Below, piece by piece: positions 52,662 to 61,364 of a DNA stretch of 64,000 bases. Position numbers and translations under genes: made by a program. The stretch comes from Actinotalea solisilvae. Its GTDB lineage: Bacteria > Actinomycetota > Actinomycetes > Actinomycetales > Cellulomonadaceae. The notes below the pieces were generated by a model that ran no database searches, was not told where the DNA came from, and was given only the letters and a program-made list of their open reading frames with translations. How positions within the stretch are numbered: the stretch's first letter is position 1; each line of letters opens with the position of its first letter. The DNA lies in contig NZ_JADDKQ010000018.1 in assembly GCF_016464425.1 (NCBI RefSeq), positions 1-64,000 on the forward strand, read 5' to 3'.

Positions 52662-53345
52662 TCAGTCCGCCCGCGCACCCGCCCGCGGCACGGTCGCCGT
52701 CGCGTCGGCACCGAGCACGACGGTCGCGCCACCGGCCTCGATCGCCTGCAGCGTGCGGAGCTGCAGCAGCCCCGGCTGCGTGGCGACGAGCTTCGCCGCG
52801 TTCGCGAGCGCCCGCGTCGCGGCGACCTCGGACCGCGCGCGCTCGAGGACCGCGAGGCCCTGGGCCCGCGCGGTCGCGACCTCGGCCGCGGCCCGCCGCA
52901 GCTCGGCCGGTACGACGACGTCGCGCAGCGCGAGCTGGTCGACCGCCATCCCGACCCACGCGGCGGTCGCGGCGACGGAGGTGCGCATGCGCTCGGGCAC
53001 CTCGGCGCGGTCGGCGAGCAGCTCGTCGAGCGTCCGGGTGGCGACCGCCTCCCGCAGCGCCGTCTGCAGCGCCGCGTAGAGGAAGGCGTCCGGGTGCTCC
53101 GCGACCTCGTGCCACGCCCGCGCGTCGGCCACGCGGACGGTCGACGTCAGGCTGACCTTGACCGCGAGCCCGTCGGCGGTCAGCACCTCCTGCAGCGGCA
53201 CGACGAGCAGCCGCGGCCGGACGACGACCCGCACGGTCCGGCGCCGCCAGGCGCGGCGCCGGTGGCGGCCCGGCTCGAGCTGCGCCTCGAACCGCCCGTC
53301 CCGGTAGACCAGCACCCGCTCCCACTCCTGCACGATCATGCGCAT
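52662..53345 (-). CDS. SPFH/Band 7 domain protein
   Basis: 227-residue protein of the stomatin-prohibitin family, but with no N-terminal membrane helix visible. It starts 'MRMIVQEWERVLVYRDGRFEAQLEPGRHRRRAWRRRTVRVVVRPRLLVVPLQEVLTADGLAVKVSLTSTVRVADARAW', followed by the helical 'AAWVGMAVDQLALRDVVVPAELRRAAAEVATARAQGLAVLERARSEVAATRALANAAKL'. SPFH proteins form membrane-linked ring assemblies. Lack of a membrane anchor and partner NfeD gene makes this a divergent member. AGGAGG upstream supports ATG 53345. Confidence 0.82.
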   Translation of the reverse strand: MRMIVQEWERVLVYRDGRFEAQLEPGRHRRRAWRRRTVRVVVRPRLLVVPLQEVLTADGLAVKVSLTSTVRVADARAWHEVAEHPDAFLYAALQTALREAVATRTLDELLADRAEVPERMRTSVAATAAWVGMAVDQLALRDVVVPAELRRAAAEVATARAQGLAVLERARSEVAATRALANAAKLVATQPGLLQLRTLQAIEAGGATVVLGADATATVPRAGARAD

Positions 53346-53708
53346 CGCTCTGCCCTCCTCCCGTCCGGTCCCGCCGACCCTCGGCGCGGTCCGCCCTGCC
53401 CCGCGCGGCGGCGTCAGGACCGGCCGGCGCGCGGTCGGGCGGGCGCGGGGGACGTCCGGGCGTGCCCGGCGCCGCAGACCGCTCCCACCCGTGCGACCGC
53501 GCGCCGGCCGGCCGTCGGGAGTCGAACCCGAGCGCTGACAGGCGCTGCACCATGTGGCAGGTGCTCCCCGGCCCGACGTGCAGGACCCGCGACGGCGACG
53601 CCGTCCGGCTGCTGACCGGGAGCAGACGGGAGGCTAGGCCCTGCGCCGTCCCCCGCGCGCCTGGATTTCCGGGTCCCGCGGCGCGGCCCGTGCTCGTACG
53701 GTGGGGCG
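53346..53708. other. Intergenic region with tRNA-like element
   Basis: 363 bases between the divergent SPFH and DinB-like genes without an open frame of coding character. On the minus strand, 53515-53531 reads exactly as a T-arm (TCGGG-TTCGACT-CCCGA), preceded by two small hairpins (AGCGC/GCGCT and GCACC/GGTGC). The acceptor stem does not close properly, so it is not called a tRNA gene. Promoters for both flanking genes should also be here. Confidence 0.4.
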
Positions 53709-54338
53709 ATGGACGCCACCGTGCCGCCCCGGCTCGCACCGCTCCTCGCGCAGTACGACTGGGCCGCCGAGCGCCTGCTCGCGCGCCTGACCGGACCGGA
53801 CATGGACAGCGGCGACGGCGAGCGCGTCCGGGTCGACCCCCTCACCGACGCCGAGTACCTGTGGGAGCCCGCGCCCGGGGCGTGGAACGTGCGTCGCCGC
53901 ACCGACGGTCCCGGTCCGGGCGCGACGGTGCTGGCCGGGTCGGGGGCGTGGGGCCGCGACGGCGGCCGCCCCCACCCGTGGCCGCCCCCGCTCACGACGA
54001 TCGCGTGGCGCATGGAGCACCTGTCGACGATGCTGGCGGGTCGCGCCGACCACACGGTGGGCACCCGGAGCCGCGTGGACGACGAGACGGAGGTGCCGGG
54101 CGACGCCGCGTCGGGCATCGAGGCCCTGCGCACGGGCCTCGCCGCATGGCGCGAGGCGCTGACCTCCGCCGACGACGCCGCGCTCGACGAGGTCGGCCGC
54201 AGCACCTACCCCGACGGCGACGACGCGGAGCAGCCCTTCCTCGAGATCGTGTGGTGGGTCAACCAGGAGCTGCTGCACCACGGTGCCGAGATCGCGCTGC
54301 TGCGCGACCTGCACCGCGCGCTCGTCGCGTCGGCCTGA
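53709..54338 (+). CDS. DinB-like superfamily protein
   Basis: 209-residue four-helix-bundle protein of the DinB/YfiT group. It has 'LLAQYDWAAERLLARLTG', 'WRMEHLSTMLAGRADHTVG', 'LRTGLAAWREAL' and the C-terminal 'WVNQELLHHGAEIALLRDLHRALV', whose histidines (in HL and HHGAE) would form the typical metal site. Such proteins act as small-thiol-dependent transferases or are uncharacterised. ATG 53709 was chosen as the first codon before the first helix. Confidence 0.8.
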   Translation: MDATVPPRLAPLLAQYDWAAERLLARLTGPDMDSGDGERVRVDPLTDAEYLWEPAPGAWNVRRRTDGPGPGATVLAGSGAWGRDGGRPHPWPPPLTTIAWRMEHLSTMLAGRADHTVGTRSRVDDETEVPGDAASGIEALRTGLAAWREALTSADDAALDEVGRSTYPDGDDAEQPFLEIVWWVNQELLHHGAEIALLRDLHRALVASA

Positions 54339-54456
54339 GCGCGACCCGCCGCGCACGTCCCGGACCACCCCGCCGTGCGTCCGTCCGGGTGAACCGGGCG
54401 GCCGGTGTGACGATCTGGGGACGGCGGCGGAGCCGTCGGTCACCCGTTCGCGCGCC

Positions 54457-54864
54457 TCACGCGTCCCACCAGCCCTCGGCGCGTCCCGGACTCACCACGT
54501 CGAGCGCGTAGATCGAGGCGACGCGCGCGAGGAGGACGTCGTAGGTCGCGAGGCCGACGACCTCGGGGTGGGCGACGGCGATCCCGAGGTGGAGGGCCTG
54601 GAACGGCGGCAGCACGGACGAGGCCATCGCAGCCGACTCGAGGGACTGGTCGAAGAACCGCACGACCTCGACCGAGGTCGCGATGGCGTGGGCCTGGGCA
54701 CGGGCCACCGGGCCCAGCGGGAGGGCGGCACGACGGAGCTCGGTCAACCCCAGCGGGGACGTGACGAGCTCGGCGGCGTGCTCGGTCGACCAGCGCAGCC
54801 ACGCACCGGCCTCGACGCCCGGGACGAGCGCCCGGCTCAGCGCCGAGCCGTCCGCGTAGATCAT
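54457..54864 (-). CDS. PIN domain protein
   Basis: 135-residue PIN-fold nuclease of VapC type. Acidic residues in place: Asp in 'MIYADGSALSRAL', Glu in 'LTSPLGLTELRRAAL' and Asp in 'YDVLLARVASIYALDVVSPG'. VapC toxins cut tRNA or rRNA, but no antitoxin gene lies upstream: the preceding 54865-55108 has no open frame of coding quality. It may be solitary, paired at a distance, or no longer a toxin. ATG 54864 begins the conserved first strand; earlier starts would need TTG. Confidence 0.78.
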   Translation of the reverse strand: MIYADGSALSRALVPGVEAGAWLRWSTEHAAELVTSPLGLTELRRAALPLGPVARAQAHAIATSVEVVRFFDQSLESAAMASSVLPPFQALHLGIAVAHPEVVGLATYDVLLARVASIYALDVVSPGRAEGWWDA

Positions 54865-55029
54865 CGCCGTCCCGTCCTCGTGGCCCAACCCCCGGGCGGG
54901 CGCGCGGGCGCCTCGTCCGTGCCGAGCCTAGCCAGCCCACCGCGACGGTCCCGACCCGCACGCGGTCACGTGCCACGCAGCACCCAGCGCCCAGCGACAC
55001 GCAGCACCCAGCACCCAGCGCCCTGCCCC

Positions 55030-55080
55030 GGACGCCGACGGCGGCCCGGGTCCGTGGACCCTGGCCGCCGTCGGGCGTCC
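55030..55080 (-). terminator. Hairpin terminator after the conservon
   Basis: A 17-bp arm (55030-55046, GGACGCCGACGGCGGCC) pairs with GGCCGCCGTCGGGCGTCC (55063-55080) with one bulged base, and GGTCC/GGACC pairs inside. It lies 29 bases beyond the GTPase stop, ending the four-gene conservon operon. Just beyond it (54970-55020) are short irregular CACGCAGCACCCAGC repeats. Confidence 0.83.
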
Positions 55081-55108
55081 TGCTCCGGGACGTGCGTCCC
55101 GATGGTGC

Positions 55109-55720
55109 TCAGCCGCGCAGCCGCTCCATGGCGAGCTGCACGAGCGCGATCAGCGTCTGCTTGGTCGCGGCCCGCGAGCGGGCGTCCGTGTACATGAGCG
55201 GCACGTGGGCGGGGACCGAGAGGGCCTCGCGCACGTCGTCGAGCTGGTGACGGGCGACGCCGTCGAAGCAGTTCACCGCGACGACGAACGGGATGCCGCG
55301 GCTCTCGAAGTAGTCGACCGCCGGGAAGCACTGGTCCAGGCGCTCGGTGTCGACGAGGACGACGGCGCCGATGGCGCCGCGGACCAGGTCGTCCCACATG
55401 AACAGGAACCGGTCCTGGCCGGGGGTGCCGAACAGGTAGAGCCACAGCGACCCCGGCAGGGCGATGCGACCGAAGTCCATCGCGACCGTCGTGGTCGTCT
55501 TCCGGTCGGTCACGCCGCCGGCGTCGTCGACGCCGACCGAGTGCTCCGTCATCGCGGCTTCGGTGTTGAGCGGCTCGATGTCGGAGATCGAGCCGATGAA
55601 CGTCGTCTTGCCGACGGCGAAGCCGCCTGCGACGACGATCTTGACGACAGTGGGTGCGACACCCCCGCTGACCGGTGTGCGGTCGGCCACAGCGGCGGTG
55701 TCAGAGGGCGGATATGCCAT
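55109..55720 (-). CDS. Conservon GTPase (CvnD-like)
   Basis: 203-residue small Ras-like/MglA-type GTPase. P-loop 'VVAGGFAVGKTT' is followed by 'TVAMDFGRIALPGSLWLYLFGTPGQDRFLFMWDDLVRGAIGAVVLVDTERLDQCF' (G3 region reads TPGQ) and 'VAVNCFDG' (G4-like). Fourth gene of a CvnABCD set; these complexes sit at the membrane and act like a bacterial G-protein switch. It overlaps the end of the DUF742 gene; ATG 55720 was chosen, a GTG at 55729 is possible. Confidence 0.92.
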   Translation of the reverse strand: MAYPPSDTAAVADRTPVSGGVAPTVVKIVVAGGFAVGKTTFIGSISDIEPLNTEAAMTEHSVGVDDAGGVTDRKTTTTVAMDFGRIALPGSLWLYLFGTPGQDRFLFMWDDLVRGAIGAVVLVDTERLDQCFPAVDYFESRGIPFVVAVNCFDGVARHQLDDVREALSVPAHVPLMYTDARSRAATKQTLIALVQLAMERLRG

Positions 55721-56099
55721 TGAGAACACTCTCCAGCACGCTCAGGGACAGGGCGGGGGACTGACCGGTGTGGACACTGACCGGCGTTGAGGTGTGGACA
55801 CGGATGAATCCGGACTCGGACAGATCCGTCACCAGGATGCGCACGACCCCGAGCGGCAGCCGCAGCAGTGCGGAGAGCTCGGCGACGGACACGAACGTGT
55901 GGGCGGCGTGCTGGAGGATGGCGCGCTTCTCGGGCGGCAGCCCCTGGCTGGTGACCGCCCCCGGGAGGACCTCGATGAGGGCCTCGAGGGGGAGGTCGGA
56001 GTTCGCCGCACGGACGCGACCGCCGGTGACCGCGTACGGCCGGACCGTGCGTGCCTCGTACTCGACGCCTTCCTCGTGGTTGGCCATGGGCTCGCTCAC
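55701..56099 (-). CDS. DUF742 protein (CvnC-like)
   Basis: 132-residue protein with the DUF742 core: 'VRPYAVTGGRVRAANSDLPLEALIEVLPG', 'LPPEKRAILQHAAHTFVSVAELSALLRLPLGVVRILVTDLSESGFIRVH', which includes a winged-helix-like segment. It links sensor kinase and GTPase in conservons. GTG start overlaps the Roadblock stop as GTGA; the reading frame runs 20 bases into the GTPase gene. Confidence 0.93.
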   Translation of the reverse strand: MSEPMANHEEGVEYEARTVRPYAVTGGRVRAANSDLPLEALIEVLPGAVTSQGLPPEKRAILQHAAHTFVSVAELSALLRLPLGVVRILVTDLSESGFIRVHTSTPVSVHTGQSPALSLSVLESVLNGISAL

Positions 56100-56545
56100 C
56101 CGACCGGTGCCCGGACCGCACCGTTGACCGGCAGGTTCCCACGCATCTCGGTGACGAGCTGCGGGGTGAGCGTGGTCTCGGTGCGGGACACGAGCATGGC
56201 CATCTCGTAGCCGATCAGGCCGACGTCGCAGGTCGCGTCCGCGACCACGGCGAGGACGGACCCGTTCGAGACGCTCATGAGGAAGACGAACAGCTCGTCC
56301 ATCTCGATGATCGCCTGACGGACGTCGCCCGCGTGGAGCTGCCGCGCCGCGCCCCGGGTGAGGCTCGACATGCCGGCGACGATCGCCGCCATCTGGTCGC
56401 CGCTGGTGCGGTCCAGGTTCTCCGACATGGCCATGAGCAGGCCGTCGGCGGAGACGACGAGCGTGTGCCGGGTGCCGGGCACCGTCTTCACGAAGTTGTC
56501 CAGGAGCCAGCCGAAGTTGGCTGCCTCTGAGCTGAGCGCTGTCAC
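56096..56545 (-). CDS. Roadblock/LC7 protein (CvnB-like)
   Basis: 149-residue Roadblock/LC7-domain protein: 'NFGWLLDNFVKTVPGTRHTLVVSADGLLMAMSENLDRTSGDQMAAIVAGMSSLTRGAARQL' and 'VFLMSVSNGSVLAVVADATCDVGLIGYEMAMLV'. In conservons it is thought to act as regulator of the GTPase. GTG 56545 follows GGAGGACAA. 58 bases separate it from the kinase stop, the only real gap in the operon. Confidence 0.94.
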   Translation of the reverse strand: MTALSSEAANFGWLLDNFVKTVPGTRHTLVVSADGLLMAMSENLDRTSGDQMAAIVAGMSSLTRGAARQLHAGDVRQAIIEMDELFVFLMSVSNGSVLAVVADATCDVGLIGYEMAMLVSRTETTLTPQLVTEMRGNLPVNGAVRAPVG

Positions 56546-56603
56546 TTGTCCTCCTCGAGGTTGCCGGCAGCTGACGAGCGGCGGCTGGGGGCGGTGCTGG
56601 CGG

Positions 56604-59600
56604 TCACCATGAGGTGGTCCGCTCGGTCAGGTCGGTGTCCGGGGTCGTCACGGGGATCCCGTGCGCGTCCGGACCGTCCTTGCCGACGGGGGTGGCCCCG
56701 TCGGGGGTCTGGTGGTCGGCCGGCCCCGCGGGCGCAGGCGCGGCCTGGCGTCCGCGGCTGGTGCCGGACTGGAAGCTCGACAGCAGCGAGCGGACCTGGT
56801 TGGCGTCGCGCTCGACCCGCTGGCCGGCCGGGGCGATCTTGATCTCCGGGGCCGTCGGGATGGTGCCGGGCGTGCGTCGCGCCAGCGTCGAGCCGCCGCC
56901 GCTGGCGGCGGCCGGTCGGTAGCTCGAGAGCTGGCTCAGCTCGGCGAGCGCCTGCTGGGCGATGTCCGCGCGCTGCGCGAGCATGTTGGTCACCTCGTCG
57001 TCGAACGCCCCGCCGGACTGCGGGGTGAAGGACGTCTGCGGCGAGAACGTCTGCGGCGTGAACGTGGTCTGCGCGGGCTGGTGCGGGCTCGGGACCGACG
57101 CCGTCGGCCGGGCCGGCATCGCGGACGCGTCCGCCGGGGCCGTCGGCGCCCAGCCCTGGGCCGGGGCCCAGGCGGGTGCGGCGGCAGGGGCGGCGGGCGC
57201 CTGCGGGGCGGCGGGCTCCCACGCGGCGGTCGGCGCCCAGCCGGACGACCCCTCGGCCACCGCGGCGGCGGCCGCGCCCTGCCAGCCCTGGGCCGTGTCG
57301 GCCGGCGGCGGGTTCCAGGGCGTCGGTGCCGGCGCCGCAGGGGCGACGGGGGCCGACGGCGCCTGCGCTGCCGGGGCGGCCTGGGCCGGGTCCACGGGAC
57401 GACGCGGCTGGAAGGCGCTGCTGAGCGACCGCGGCGCGTGCGCCGGGAGCTGCGGTGCGGCCGGGGCCTCGACCGGCGCGGGCGCGGCGGGCTGGGCCTG
57501 GGCGGCGGCGTGGGCGCCCGCGTCGGGCGAGCCCCACGCGGACTGCCGGACCGGCGGCACGACGGGCTCGGGCGCGACGTACGGCGCCGGCGCGGGCAGC
57601 TGCTCGACCGGGGCGGGTGCGGCGGGCGTCGGGACGACCGCGGCCTCGGCCTGCCTGCGGCCGAAGAGGCGCCGGCGCGGCTTCTTGCCCCGGATGTCCC
57701 GGCGGCTCGGGCCCTGCACGAGCTCGGTGAACGCCGGGGTCTCGACGGCCGGCGCGGCGGGCACGACCGGAGCGGCCGGGGCGGCCGGGGCGACGGGCGC
57801 GACCGGCTGCGACCAGGCCTGCGGCTGCGGCTCGGGCTGCACGGGCGCCGGGGTCGGTGCCCACGGCTGCGCCTGCGCCTGCGGCTCGGCCGGGCCCCAG
57901 GGCTGGGCGTCGACCGGGGCGGGAGCCCAGGGCTGCGGGTCCACGGGCGCCGGGGCCCAGGGCTCCGCCTGCGCGGCGGCCTCGACCGGGGCCGGGGCCC
58001 ACGGCTGCGCGTCCACCGGAGCGGGCGCGGGCGCCCAGGGCTGCGCCTGCGCGGCGGGCTCCACCGGGGCCGGGGCCCACGGCTGCGGCGCGACCGGCTC
58101 GGCGGGCGCCCACGGCTGCGGCTCGGCGGCCTGCGCCGCCCACGGCTGGGCGGGCTGCTCCCACTGCTGGGCCGGCTGCTCCCACGGCTGCGGCTGCGGC
58201 TCGGCCTGCGCGGCCCACGGCTGCGGCTCGGCCTGCGCGGCCCACGGCTGGGGCTGCGCCTGCTGCGCGGCCCACGGCTGCTCGGGCTGCTCCCACGCCT
58301 GCGGCTGGGCCTCGGCGGGCGCCTCCCACGGCTGCGCCTGCGCCTCGGGCGCCGACCACACGGCCTGCTCCTCGGCGACGGTCTCGGCGACGGCCGCCGG
58401 GAGCTCGTCCTCGTCGTCCTCGACCAGCGCCGGGATGACCATCGGCTTGTCGGCCGGGGGCGTCTCCGGGCGGCTGAAGAACGCGGCGGCACCCTGGCCG
58501 CCCGCCGCGGCGGCGGCGAGGCGGTCGGCGCCGTCGACCCCGTCGAGCGCGTCCGGCGTCGCCTCCGACGTCGTCTCGCCCGAGTCGACGTGGACGGCGG
58601 CGGCGGCGAGCTCGGCCCGGCGGGACCGGAAGCCGGAGAACATCGCTGCGCGACCCTCGGGGGCGACGGGCGGCACGGGGCCGGTCACCGCGCGCGGCTC
58701 CGGTCCGGCCGGCGCGGCGGGCTGACGGGTCGGCAGGCCGCCCGCGGCCGGCGAGCGCGTGGGCAGGCCGGACGGCGCCGCGGGTGCGGCGGCCGCCGGC
58801 TGACGCGTCGGCAGACCACCGGCGGCGGGCGCGCGGCTCGGCAGGGCCGCGCCGTCGTCGGCCCCACGGCGGGACACGAGCGGTGCGGACGGGACCACGA
58901 CCGGCGGGGCCCACGCCTCGTCGACCGCGGCGGCGGCGCCCGCGAGGGCGTCGGCCCGGGGAGCGAGGGGGATGGACGGCGCGGCGGCGGCGTCGTCGGC
59001 CTCGCGGTGGCTCACGCGGGCGGCGGGGGCCTCCTCGTCGCCACCACGGCTGCGCCGGCGCGGCAGGCCCAGGCCGGTCGTGCCGTCGGTGAGCGCCTGG
59101 AGGTCGACCTCCTCGGCGGGGTTCTCGGCCGAGCCGTACGCGCCGGGCGCGACGTCCTGCACGTGGGCCGGGGCCGGCGCGTAGGCGGTGTCGTGGACGA
59201 CCTCGGCGGCCTGCTCGGGGAGCACGAACGCCTCGGGCTGGGCCGCGGCGGGACGCGTGGGCGGCGTGAGCGGGATCGAGCCCGGGTCGACGAAGAGCAC
59301 GAGGGGCATGCGGATCGTCGCGAGCGTGCCCTTGCCGTCGGGGCCGAGGGCGAGCTCCGCGGTCGTGCCGAGGCGCGCCGCGATGCGGCCGACCACGAAC
59401 ATGCCCAGGCGCTGCGAGCCGAGCACGTCGCCGGCCGACGTCGTCCGGATCTTCTCGTTGGCCTCGGCGAGCTCCTCGGGCGTCATGCCGAGGCCCTGGT
59501 CGAGCACCGTGATGATGACGCTGCGCTCGTCGATGCCGGTGGAGACCTGGACCGGCGTGCCGGGCTCGGAGAACACCGTGGCGTTCTCGAGCAGCTCGGC

Positions 59601-61172
59601 GAGCATGTGCGCGGCGGGCAGAGCGGTGTGGCCGAGCATCATCGGGTCGACCGGGAGGTCGAGCAGGACGCGCTCGTAGTGCTCGATCTCGGACGAGGCG
59701 GTGCGGATCACGTCGGACAGCGGCAGGGCGTCGCGCAGGCGGCGGCCGGTGTCGATGCCCGCGAGGACGAGGAGCGACTCGGCGTTGCGGCGCATCCGGG
59801 TCGCGAGGTGGTCGAGGCGGAAGAGGTCCGCGAGGGTCTTCGGGTCCTCCTCCGAGCGCTCGAGCGCGTCGATGAAGGACAGCTGCCGGTTGAGGAGCAC
59901 CTGGTCGCGGCGGGCGACGTTGACGAACATCTCCGCGATCGAGCCACGCAGGGCGGCCTGCTCCTGGGCGACCTGGATGGTCGTCGCGTTCACCTCGTTG
60001 AAGGCGGTCGCGAGCTGGCCGATCTCGTCGCGGCTGGTCACGGGGATCTGCGTGAGCGTGAGGTCCGGGCCCTGGCCGGGGACGGCCACCTGGTCGACGA
60101 GGCGGGGCAGCTCGTCGCGGACGTTGCCGGCGGCCTCCGTGAGGCGGCGCAGCGGGACGACGATCTGGCGGGCGATCGACAGGGCGATGACGACCGAGGC
60201 GGCGAGGGCGCCGAGGGCGACGAGGGTCGTGATGACGGCCTCGCGGACGGCGTTGGCGGCGACGGCGTCGGCGCGCTGCGTCGCGGCCTGGCGCAGCTCG
60301 GACGCGAGCGGCTCGAAGGCGACGATCTCGCGGTCCGCCGCGGCACGCCAGTCGTCGGGTGCGATGAAGTCGAAGTTCTGCTTCTCGCCCGAGGAGATGA
60401 GGGTGCGGTAGGAGTCGTAGGACTGGAAGCCGTCGAAGGACGCACCGAGCGGCGGGACGACGACCCCGTCGCCGAGCTCGAGCGCGCGCACCGTGGACGA
60501 CGTCTGCTGGTGGGCGATCTTCGACGCGGGGAAGAGGTTCGACAGGTTCAGCACGTCGAGGTTCTCGCGGGCGCCGGAGAGCACCTCGCCGCCGCGGACC
60601 TGCTCCTCGCGGTAGTCCTCGACGAGCGACGTCAGGTCCGCGTTCGCGGAGATGATCGCCGCGAGGCGACGGTCGTCGAGGGCGTCGGCGACGGCCTCGG
60701 GGAACGCCACCGTGTCCTCGATGGCGCGGGTGTAGTTGTTGACGATCGAGCCCAGCGGCACGTTGGAGTCGACTCGGCCGTGGACGCCGTCGAGCGTGGC
60801 GAACGCGTTGCGGACGTCGGAGACCGCTGCCGCGACGGCGGGGTCGAGCGCGTCGAAGTCGACCGCCTCGACGGCACCCTCGAACCGCGCGATCGCCTCG
60901 GCCGTGTCCTCCCGGGTCTGCATGACGGTCACGAGGTCCTTCGCGACCACGTCCGGGTTGACGTACGGCACCGCCGCGGCGCGCTCCGCCTGGAGGGTCT
61001 CCACCACCTGCCGGGACTCCTGCAGGACCCGGAGCAGCGACGTCACCGCCCGGGCCGTCTGGGCGCCTTCGATGGCCTGCAACGACACCTGGCCCGCGAG
61101 GGCGAGGATGACGAGCACAGGCACGGAGAGGGCCGCGAGGACCTTTCCGCGGATGCCCAACCTGCGAAGCAT
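56604..61172 (-). CDS. Giant nitrate-sensor-type histidine kinase (CvnA-like)
   Basis: 1522-residue membrane kinase. TM1 ~10-33, extracellular nitrate/nitrite-sensing domain ~38-300, TM2 ~311-336, HAMP ~337-402, dimerisation region with His455 ('FRLDHLATRMRRNAESLLVLAG'), and HATPase with N box 'ELLENAT' (526-532), 'DQGLGM' (558-563) and 'LGMFVVGRIAARLG'. From ~640 to the end is a low-complexity Ala/Pro tail, including some 17 repeats around 'QPWAP/QPWAAQ', ending in a more conserved 'RDANQVRSLLSSFQSGTSRGR'. ATG 61172 follows GAAGGAGACACC. First gene of the conservon operon; the tail is much longer than usual. Confidence 0.93.
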   Translation of the reverse strand: MLRRLGIRGKVLAALSVPVLVILALAGQVSLQAIEGAQTARAVTSLLRVLQESRQVVETLQAERAAAVPYVNPDVVAKDLVTVMQTREDTAEAIARFEGAVEAVDFDALDPAVAAAVSDVRNAFATLDGVHGRVDSNVPLGSIVNNYTRAIEDTVAFPEAVADALDDRRLAAIISANADLTSLVEDYREEQVRGGEVLSGARENLDVLNLSNLFPASKIAHQQTSSTVRALELGDGVVVPPLGASFDGFQSYDSYRTLISSGEKQNFDFIAPDDWRAAADREIVAFEPLASELRQAATQRADAVAANAVREAVITTLVALGALAASVVIALSIARQIVVPLRRLTEAAGNVRDELPRLVDQVAVPGQGPDLTLTQIPVTSRDEIGQLATAFNEVNATTIQVAQEQAALRGSIAEMFVNVARRDQVLLNRQLSFIDALERSEEDPKTLADLFRLDHLATRMRRNAESLLVLAGIDTGRRLRDALPLSDVIRTASSEIEHYERVLLDLPVDPMMLGHTALPAAHMLAELLENATVFSEPGTPVQVSTGIDERSVIITVLDQGLGMTPEELAEANEKIRTTSAGDVLGSQRLGMFVVGRIAARLGTTAELALGPDGKGTLATIRMPLVLFVDPGSIPLTPPTRPAAAQPEAFVLPEQAAEVVHDTAYAPAPAHVQDVAPGAYGSAENPAEEVDLQALTDGTTGLGLPRRRSRGGDEEAPAARVSHREADDAAAAPSIPLAPRADALAGAAAAVDEAWAPPVVVPSAPLVSRRGADDGAALPSRAPAAGGLPTRQPAAAAPAAPSGLPTRSPAAGGLPTRQPAAPAGPEPRAVTGPVPPVAPEGRAAMFSGFRSRRAELAAAAVHVDSGETTSEATPDALDGVDGADRLAAAAAGGQGAAAFFSRPETPPADKPMVIPALVEDDEDELPAAVAETVAEEQAVWSAPEAQAQPWEAPAEAQPQAWEQPEQPWAAQQAQPQPWAAQAEPQPWAAQAEPQPQPWEQPAQQWEQPAQPWAAQAAEPQPWAPAEPVAPQPWAPAPVEPAAQAQPWAPAPAPVDAQPWAPAPVEAAAQAEPWAPAPVDPQPWAPAPVDAQPWGPAEPQAQAQPWAPTPAPVQPEPQPQAWSQPVAPVAPAAPAAPVVPAAPAVETPAFTELVQGPSRRDIRGKKPRRRLFGRRQAEAAVVPTPAAPAPVEQLPAPAPYVAPEPVVPPVRQSAWGSPDAGAHAAAQAQPAAPAPVEAPAAPQLPAHAPRSLSSAFQPRRPVDPAQAAPAAQAPSAPVAPAAPAPTPWNPPPADTAQGWQGAAAAAVAEGSSGWAPTAAWEPAAPQAPAAPAAAPAWAPAQGWAPTAPADASAMPARPTASVPSPHQPAQTTFTPQTFSPQTSFTPQSGGAFDDEVTNMLAQRADIAQQALAELSQLSSYRPAAASGGGSTLARRTPGTIPTAPEIKIAPAGQRVERDANQVRSLLSSFQSGTSRGRQAAPAPAGPADHQTPDGATPVGKDGPDAHGIPVTTPDTDLTERTTSW
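57830..58370. repeat. Q-P-W repeat region in the kinase tail
   Basis: Coding repeats giving about 17 short units of the type (Q/E)-P-W-A-P-A-P-V or Q-P-W-A-A-Q in the histidine kinase. The first half is AQPWAPAPVD-like, the second QPWAAQAEP-like. Spacing is 7-20 residues. Tryptophan is otherwise rare in disordered tails, so selection for these residues is likely. Confidence 0.75.
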
Positions 61173-61327
61173 GGTGTCTCCTTCACGGTGCGACGGTGCG
61201 CACCGTTGCACAGGGTGCTGGATGACGACGAGAACCGGGGGTGGAACTCGGCCGTCCACGAGTCATCGGCTCGGTACCGGCACGGCATTAGGCCTGGGGA
61301 TGATCTGGGTGGCCCGCGCCACACGAT

Positions 61328-61337
61328 AACGGCCGTT
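61328..61337. promoter_or_regulatory. Palindrome AACGGCCGTT
   Basis: Perfect 10-bp palindrome in the 192-base divergent region between the kinase (start 61172) and the oxidoreductase (start 61365). It lies 28 bases upstream of the latter's ATG and overlaps a possible -10-like TATCGT for the kinase on the minus strand. Candidate operator only. Confidence 0.3.
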
Positions 61338-61364
61338 TTCACCCGCCTGACAGACTCGGTGACC

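Noticed and set aside
53510..53600. Annotating a full tRNA gene
   Set aside because: Acceptor stem does not pair in register, the anticodon loop has six bases and arms share a base; only the T-arm is convincing.
54970..55020. Short irregular CACGCAGCACCCAGC repeats
   Set aside because: Short, irregular and next to a terminator; no regular unit or function could be defined.
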